From assembly GCA_021776655.1 (NCBI GenBank), contig JAJFFK010000036.1, forward strand, positions 1 through 49,429: 49,429 bases of DNA. The letters run 5' to 3'. Source of the stretch: Henriciella sp. Lineage in GTDB: Bacteria > Pseudomonadota > Alphaproteobacteria > Caulobacterales > Hyphomonadaceae. This document shows, one piece after another, positions 44,474-49,429 of the stretch. The notes below the pieces were generated by a model. It made no database searches. It was not told the origin of the DNA and was given only the letters and a program-made list of their open reading frames with translations. Both the position numbers and the translations under genes were made by a program. Position 1 is the stretch's first letter; every line of letters begins with the position of its first letter.

Positions 44474-45322
44474 ATGGCCTATGACATTGAAACCGATTTT
44501 ACCCGGTTTGACCCACACCTGTTATCCCCGGCGATTGGCGCTGAACTGATCGGCGCAGACTTGGCCAATCCAGACGATACGCTGATCAAGGAGGTGCGCG
44601 AGGCCCTGCTCAAATATCAGGTCGTGTTCTTCCGCGACCAAGATATCACCCGCAAGCAGCATATCGCTTTCACGCGCGCGTTTGGCGAGTTGGAAATCCA
44701 CCCGGCGACCCCAAAATCTCAATCCGACCCGGAAATCCTGCGCATCGCCCACGGGGCAAATTCCAAAGGCCAGGAGAATAATTGGCATTCGGACGTCACC
44801 TGGCGCGCCGAGCCATCTTTGGGCTCTATCCTGCGCGCGATTGACCTGCCGGAATATGGCGGCGACACGCTGTTCTCCAACATGGTCATGGCCTATGAAG
44901 AGCTCGACGAAGAGCTCAAGACACGCCTCTGCGAAATGACCGCCGTGCATGATATTGCCCGCGTGTTTGCAGGTCGCCTCGGCAAATCCGCGTCGACGCT
45001 GCACGAGAAATACCCGCCGCAAGAACACCCCGTGATCAGAACCCACCCAGAGACGGGCCAGCGCAGTCTGTACGTCAATATCGGCTTCACCGACTACATT
45101 GTCGGCATGGCGAAAGATGAAAGCGACCTGCTATTGCGATCTCTGTACCGCCGCGCATGGCTGCCAGAATATCAGTGCCGCTTCCGTTGGGCACCAGGAT
45201 CGCTTGCCTTCTGGGACAATCGCGCCTGCCAGCACTACGCCGCCAGCGATTACTTCCCGAACGTACGGATCATGGAACGCGCCACGGTCAAGGGCGACCG
45301 CCCTTACTTTACGCCAAGCTAG
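44474..45322 (+). CDS. TauD/TfdA-family Fe(II)/2-oxoglutarate dioxygenase (second)
   Basis: The 282-residue enzyme is nearer to classic TauD than the one at 20182: SPAIGAELIGADL start, iron ligands H105 and D107 in NNWHSDVTW, distal His in ACQHYAASDY and Arg residues in VRIMERATVKGDRP. It would hydroxylate taurine, an alkyl sulfate or a similar acid. An AGGAGG site 7 bases upstream fixes the start. A sulfotransferase gene follows, which makes a sulfur-related substrate attractive but unproven. Confidence 0.92.
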   Translation: MAYDIETDFTRFDPHLLSPAIGAELIGADLANPDDTLIKEVREALLKYQVVFFRDQDITRKQHIAFTRAFGELEIHPATPKSQSDPEILRIAHGANSKGQENNWHSDVTWRAEPSLGSILRAIDLPEYGGDTLFSNMVMAYEELDEELKTRLCEMTAVHDIARVFAGRLGKSASTLHEKYPPQEHPVIRTHPETGQRSLYVNIGFTDYIVGMAKDESDLLLRSLYRRAWLPEYQCRFRWAPGSLAFWDNRACQHYAASDYFPNVRIMERATVKGDRPYFTPS

Positions 45323-45383
45323 TTGAGCCCATTGTTTTCGGCATCGAGCTGCATTTGCAGCCGTACGCCGTCAACGTCCTTCG
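45319..45383 (-). pseudogene. Relic of the C-terminus of a lipoprotein gene
   Basis: On the - strand the frame reads ATKDVDGVRLQMQLDAENN and then GLN before a stop (CTA at 45319-45321). It mirrors the last residues of the intact lipoprotein at 46143-46940 (PKDVDGVRLQMQLDADSEIQN). A 45-base core is identical to 46163-46207. Nothing of the gene body remains; the sulfotransferase gene sits between the two copies. Confidence 0.75.
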
Positions 45384-45438
45384 TGGCAAATGACCTTAAC
45401 CCTTGCGCGTTCAGGTATTTTTGACCAGAAAACTGGCA

Positions 45439-46092
45439 ATGATCATTTCGCACAAATACAAATTCATTTTTCTGCGCACCGAAAAAACCGCCGGCACCAG
45501 CCTGACGGCAGCACTTGCGGCAATGGTCGACTCCGGCGACATGGTTGCGGATATGAGTCGGCCAGCTTGGGCGAAATTCTCACCGATCCATCACGGGGCT
45601 CTCAAGCGTAACATCCCGCGCGCCTTCGGACTGCATGTTCACGCCACCGCCGCGCAGGCTAAGGCCGTAATCGGCGCGACTAAATTCAACAGCTATTTTA
45701 AATTCGCCATCGAGCGCAATCCGTGGGACCGGCAAGTGTCGCTATATTTCCAGCGCAAGAGCAAACACGGCCAAGATGGTGACACAAACTTTGATCGCGA
45801 TATGAAGTCAATGGCATTTCGCGCGACCGAATATGTACGGCTCAACAACTGGTCGATTTATACGATCAACAACGAAATCGTCGCGGATGAAATTATCCGT
45901 TATGACGATTTAAGCACCGGTCTTGAGAAGGTTTGCAAGACGGTCGGGCTTGACGGCGTGCTGGAAATGCCGCGCCTGCGTTCAGGCTTCCGCAACGACA
46001 AAGATTACCGCACGCATTATTCCGATGCGACCCGCGAGAGGGTTGCGCGCTGGTATAGGCGTGAAATCGACGCGCTCGGGTTTGAGTTCTGA
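45439..46092 (+). CDS. Sulfotransferase-family protein
   Basis: A small (217 residues) Golgi-type or Sulfotransfer_2-like enzyme that transfers sulfate from PAPS. The 5'-phosphosulfate loop is FLRTEKTAGTSL near the start and the 3'-phosphate segment FKFAIERNPWDRQVSLYF near 90. ATG 45439 is preferred as it puts the PAPS loop close to the N-terminus; the region ahead carries lipoprotein-gene relic sequence. Placed between two copies of that relic, so it may have arrived by insertion or tandem duplication. The acceptor (carbohydrate or lipid) is unknown. Confidence 0.86.
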   Translation: MIISHKYKFIFLRTEKTAGTSLTAALAAMVDSGDMVADMSRPAWAKFSPIHHGALKRNIPRAFGLHVHATAAQAKAVIGATKFNSYFKFAIERNPWDRQVSLYFQRKSKHGQDGDTNFDRDMKSMAFRATEYVRLNNWSIYTINNEIVADEIIRYDDLSTGLEKVCKTVGLDGVLEMPRLRSGFRNDKDYRTHYSDATRERVARWYRREIDALGFEF

Positions 46093-46142
46093 AGATCTAC
46101 TCAACTCCACTTCACCCCTACGTCTATGAGCGAAAAAGCGCA

Positions 46143-46940
46143 CTAGTTCTGGATCTCACTATCGGCATCGAGCTGCATTTGCAGCCGTACGCCGTCAACG
46201 TCCTTCGGCGTCAAATCGACTGACATGCCATAGCCGGTGATTGGGGTTGGACCGACGCCAGCGGTCACAATCGCTTCATCGTAGAGAACCCAGGCCCGGC
46301 TTGCGGCAGCATCGTGGCATTTGACCTCAACCCATAGGTCTTCACCGCCGTCGACGGCCTCAACCGCGCGGTTGATGTCGGAGACATTCGCCAGTTCAGC
46401 TTCGTTAATCTCGTAGTCCACACCGTCATGGGCGATAATCGCGTACCCCTCGCCGAGATAGCGCTTATAGGTCAGCACATCCCCGGCCTTGAGCGGCAGC
46501 AGTTTCAGCACATAGCCCATATCATCGGCTGGCACTTCGATCGGCGCGTCTGTCGTCATGGTGATCTCGAACAGTCTGGTTGCGACCCTGAAATCCAGGG
46601 CGTCGGCTTCGGCCCGCACAAAATTCCATGGCTGATAGGTCGCAAATTCTTCTACCGGGCAGGCTAAATTCGCTTCCGCCAGCGGATGCATTTGCGCGCG
46701 CCCAGTTAAAACAATACCCGGCTCCAGGATCGAAAATCCAGGTGGATACTCGCCCGGCCAACCGCTAGAAATGTACCAGGTCGCATCATATTCAGGCAGG
46801 GTTGCAACCGGCACTGGTTCCGGCTCAATCAGCGGCGTAATGGTCGCTTCCACGGGATCTACCGCAACCGGCGGCGGCTCAACCGTCGACGTGCAAGCTG
46901 CGATTATCCCGATGCTCAATACCAAAGCCAGGCGGTACAT
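46143..46940 (-). CDS. Lipoprotein of unknown function
   Basis: The 265-residue protein has a lipobox IAAC (Cys16), a Pro/Val/Glu-rich spacer (about 20-55) and a beta-rich domain ending KDVDGVRLQMQLDADSEIQN. Start 46940 is taken because it gives the signal sequence and has a GGAGAT ribosome site; a longer frame lacks one. No family is recognised. A partial copy of its 3' end lies at 45319-45383. It is divergent from mnmA. Confidence 0.85.
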   Translation of the reverse strand: MYRLALVLSIGIIAACTSTVEPPPVAVDPVEATITPLIEPEPVPVATLPEYDATWYISSGWPGEYPPGFSILEPGIVLTGRAQMHPLAEANLACPVEEFATYQPWNFVRAEADALDFRVATRLFEITMTTDAPIEVPADDMGYVLKLLPLKAGDVLTYKRYLGEGYAIIAHDGVDYEINEAELANVSDINRAVEAVDGGEDLWVEVKCHDAAASRAWVLYDEAIVTAGVGPTPITGYGMSVDLTPKDVDGVRLQMQLDADSEIQN

Positions 46941-47128
46941 ACCGATCTCCATTTTGTGCCACTGAAACCTGATCAAACTGACTACACGTATTTGGCCAAA
47001 CAAAGCCAGTCCAGCGGCAAACGGGTGGCAATTGCGGCTGGCAATTACAACTGGCAAATCCGTCCACCTCAACTATATAGAGCCCAACATCAATCTGCTT
47101 CGGGCCTTGAACCCGGTTGGAGAGCATC

Positions 47129-48313
47129 ATGACGATCACCCCGGAAGCGGCCCCTTTGCCGGGCGCGCTCAATTCGCTTGGATTTGCCAAGCCCCCCTCT
47201 GAAACCCGTGTCGTGGCGGCGATGTCTGGCGGCGTCGATAGCTCTGTCGTCGCTGCCCTGCTGAAAGCGCAAGGCTATGATGTCATCGGCATCACGCTAC
47301 AGCTGTATGATCACGGCGCCGCCATCGAAAAGAAGGGTGCGTGCTGCGCGGGTCAAGACATTCACGATGCGCGCAATGTCTGCGATCAGATCGGCATTCC
47401 GCATTACGTCCTCGACTATGAAACCCGGTTCCGCGAGCAAGTGATGGAAGACTTCGCCGACACTTATCTGTCGGGGGCGACGCCGATCCCGTGCATTCGC
47501 TGTAATCAGACCGTGAAGTTCTCAGACCTGCTGCGCACTGCCAAAGATCTCGGCGCTGATTGCCTCGCCACCGGGCATTATATCCGCCGCACAGATGGGC
47601 CAGACGGGCCAGAGCTGCACCGCGCCAGGGATGCCAGCCGCGACCAGTCCTACTTCCTGTTCGCCACGACCGCTGAGCAACTCGAATACGTGCGCTTCCC
47701 GCTCGGCGACCTGCCAAAAACGCAAGTGCGCGAGCTGGCCGAAGACTTTGACCTGCCCGTTGCGGCCAAACCAGACAGCCAGGACATCTGTTTTGTGCCC
47801 GAAGGGTCCTACGCCAAAGTCGTCGAAAAATTGCGCCCCGGCTCCGGGCGCGGCGGCGAGATCATGCACCTTGATGGCCGGGTTCTGGGCCAGCATGAAG
47901 GCGTCATTCATTACACAATCGGGCAAAGACGCGGCCTGCGCATCGCCACGGGCGACCCGCTATACGTGGTCAAAATCGACGCCCCGGCGCGGCGTGTCAT
48001 CGTCGGCCCGCGCGAGGCGCTGCTGACCGCTGCGCTGACCATGGAAGAGCTAAACTGGCTCGGCGAGGGCACACTGGAAGACGCGTGTGACAGAGGCGAC
48101 CGCGTCCTCGCGCGCGTGCGCTCAACCCGCGAGCCCCTGCCCGCCCGGCTCGGCTACCATAACGCCGCGCCCTGCATCCGCTTCGACAATAGCGAAGAAG
48201 GCGTCGCCCGCGGCCAGGCCTGCGTCTTCTACGACCCATCCGGCAGCACCCAAATCCTCGGCGGCGGCTTCATCGCCAGCACGATTGCTGCGGACGAAAA
48301 ATTGCGAGCTTAG
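47129..48313 (+). CDS. mnmA: tRNA-specific 2-thiouridylase
   Basis: It inserts sulfur at position 2 of the wobble uridine in Lys, Glu and Gln tRNAs. From ATG 47129 the protein has 394 residues. The PP-loop SGGVDSS is at 33-39, a catalytic Cys122 lies in PIPCIRCNQ and the second in [10 protein letters not shown], with the tRNA-binding [10 protein letters not shown] further on. The start is 4 codons inside a longer frame; a GGAGAG site about 9 bases upstream of it supports this. It is followed by a truncated inverted-repeat element. Confidence 0.95.
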   Translation: MTITPEAAPLPGALNSLGFAKPPSETRVVAAMSGGVDSSVVAALLKAQGYDVIGITLQLYDHGAAIEKKGACCAGQDIHDARNVCDQIGIPHYVLDYETRFREQVMEDFADTYLSGATPIPCIRCNQTVKFSDLLRTAKDLGADCLATGHYIRRTDGPDGPELHRARDASRDQSYFLFATTAEQLEYVRFPLGDLPKTQVRELAEDFDLPVAAKPDSQDICFVPEGSYAKVVEKLRPGSGRGGEIMHLDGRVLGQHEGVIHYTIGQRRGLRIATGDPLYVVKIDAPARRVIVGPREALLTAALTMEELNWLGEGTLEDACDRGDRVLARVRSTREPLPARLGYHNAAPCIRFDNSEEGVARGQACVFYDPSGSTQILGGGFIASTIAADEKLRA

Positions 48314-48354
48314 GTGGGCAACGACCCTATGAATCCGCAACAAAAGCAAGCTTA

Positions 48355-48438
48355 GGCTCCAAACCCACTCAAATCGCCACTTTCACGGCGCGTCTTTGAC
48401 GCAAAGCCTGCGTCAACATCGTTTTGAATTGGGGTAAA
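48355..48438. repeat. Partial copy of the 160-bp inverted-repeat element
   Basis: 84 bases match the left half of the element at 38656-38738 with two substitutions and one extra A. The left end again follows TA. After 48438 the sequence differs, but GAGCCTAG at 48478-48485 equals the outer end of the right arm, so this may be an internally changed copy and not a simple truncation. Confidence 0.85.
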
Positions 48439-48508
48439 GGGTCAGGACCTATTAATTTGGTGACACATCACGAGCCTGAGCCTAGAATGAGACGTGTGGA
48501 GGGACACT

Positions 48509-48910
48509 ATGAGTAGCCCAAAAAAAGTGCAGCCTGGCTTTGCTTATCAAGAAGCAAAACCAACCTTCCTTGTCAGTGACCTTCAGGTTGCCACTGAGTT
48601 TTATTGCGATGTTCTGGGGTTCGAAAAGAAATGGTCGTGGGGCATTCCCGAAATCAGAGTTGGTGTAGGCCCTGCAAATGATCCTAGCAGCCAACATATT
48701 GAGATTAACCTCATTAATGATCCCAAAAGTGGGCCATCGGGAACAAGCTTTGTCTATTTTCATGTGTCAGGCATTGAGGCCCTCTATGAAAGGTGTTTGC
48801 ATCACGCTGCAGATATCTATCTTGAATTGGGCGAACGCGATTGGGGCATGAAAGACTTCCGTGTTTCCGACCCTTTTGGAAATCGAATGGGGTTCGGAGA
48901 AATCCTCTAA
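48509..48910 (+). CDS. VOC-family (glyoxalase/bleomycin-resistance-like) protein
   Basis: The 133-residue protein has the VOC fold: AKPTFLVSDLQVATEFYCDVLGF at the first repeat, VYFHVSGIEALYERCL in the second, and the closing FRVSDPFGNRMGF. The start follows a GGAGGG ribosome site. Metal-ligand positions (first-repeat His/Glu) are not all evident, so it may be a binding protein. Codon use is AT-richer than in neighbouring genes, and the gene lies between two repeat elements, which hints at transfer. Confidence 0.85.
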   Translation: MSSPKKVQPGFAYQEAKPTFLVSDLQVATEFYCDVLGFEKKWSWGIPEIRVGVGPANDPSSQHIEINLINDPKSGPSGTSFVYFHVSGIEALYERCLHHAADIYLELGERDWGMKDFRVSDPFGNRMGFGEIL

Positions 48911-48948
48911 AAATTTGATTGAAATCTCCATTTCAAACAATGTCGTTA

Positions 48949-49429
48949 CGCCCGCTCCGATCGGGGGCATTCGTGCGACCCCATCACCCGGACTTTTTTC
49001 CGCCGATACCCACATAGGTGGGTATCCAAGGACCGCTCTATGCCCCAATTCGTGGCGGCGCGTTCCTCCATAAATCCCCGTCGCCACGGGCGTTTTCGGG
49101 GCATTGGGGCGTGCTCAAAATAAAACTTGTCCACCCCCTCTCCAGCCTGGCCTATACTCCTCGCCATGGATTTTGCGCTTCAGCCCCACCTCTACAGACA
49201 CGTGCCGGTTCTCTATTGGCCATGGGTCTTCTGGCAATTGCTACAGGTTGCGCTCTGGGGCGAGCTGACCGGGCGCGATGTGTTGGTTACCGTCGACGAG
49301 ACCGGCCGCGTTCATATCCGCCACATTGGCGACGACCCAGATATCTGGACGCCGAGCGCCTATCCGCACGCACATCAATACGCCCTCTCCCCCCGCCTTC
49401 CTGGCGAATGCCGGGATCTCTGGCGGTTG
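48949..49429. repeat. Duplicated block, copy 2 (partner at 21145-21627)
   Basis: Direct repeat of the block at 21145, running to the window end, so its true length is not known. It contains the intact 9-bp hairpin GATACCCAC/GTGGGTATC at 49005-49027. The first 175 bp are the most conserved part. Confidence 0.85.
49167..49429 (+). CDS. Small protein of unknown function, partial (cut by window end)
   Basis: Starts MDFALQPHLYRHVPVLYWPW and stays open to the window edge for about 87 residues. It is clearly paralogous to 21365-21811 and shares the DVLVTVDETGRVHIRH core, but has changes such as QLLQVALWG and YPHAHQYALSPRLPGECR. Substitutions that keep the frame suggest it is translated. Confidence 0.7.

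Overview
The window reads as chromosomal DNA from an alphaproteobacterium. The gene content fits the Hyphomonadales/Caulobacterales side: ppiD-trpE overlap, divergent tpiA-secG-pyrG, COG4798-type methyltransferases and a CYP153 P450. This placement is an inference from gene content and gene order; no rRNA or tRNA gene is visible. Most genes use GC-rich codons. The von Willebrand-like gene (1413-2915) and the VOC gene (48509-48910) look AT-richer by eye and may have been acquired. The left edge lies 3 bases outside an IS5-family element and the right edge cuts a duplicated block, so the window may be an assembly contig broken at repeats.

Left part (1-15 kb). An IS5/IS427-type element (4-852) has removed the front of a methyltransferase gene. 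A membrane-anchored von Willebrand-like protein and a CYP153 alkane/fatty-acid hydroxylase follow. Tryptophan genes run leftwards as ppiD-trpE, trpG and trpD. A lipoprotein methyltransferase on the opposite strand sits between trpG and trpD, and no trpC is present. Divergently come tpiA, secG, pyrG and rpmF (glycolysis, protein export, CTP synthesis, ribosome), then the C-terminal half of a second P450.

Middle (15-36 kb). This holds hemB and a GNAT acetyltransferase, an isobutyryl-CoA-dehydrogenase-like enzyme, a membrane alpha/beta hydrolase that seems to start at ATC, an Fe/2-oxoglutarate dioxygenase, a thiolase, a redoxin lipoprotein, a very acidic protein of unknown function and a TonB-dependent receptor. 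A tetR-adaptor-RND pump operon has a palindromic operator candidate. A nitroreductase and a long acyl-CoA dehydrogenase close the section.

Right part (36-49.4 kb). A three-gene unit carries three YceI domains, the last fused to a cytochrome b561 membrane domain. It ends exactly at a 160-bp inverted-repeat element. Then come tsaC, a D-2-hydroxyacid dehydrogenase, a zinc-ribbon membrane protein of unknown function, a cupin, a fatty-acid desaturase, a second dioxygenase, a sulfotransferase, a lipoprotein, mnmA and a VOC protein.

Gene relics are frequent: a methyltransferase, a P450, a formylglycine-generating-enzyme-like tail, a LysM tail and the C-terminus of a lipoprotein gene. Several dispersed palindrome families are also present. 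The least explained items are the YceI/b561 unit, the duplicated block at 21145 and 48949, the zinc-ribbon membrane protein, and the short inverted-repeat element that shares the CTAG target of the IS. No CRISPR array, prophage or complete defence system is recognisable.
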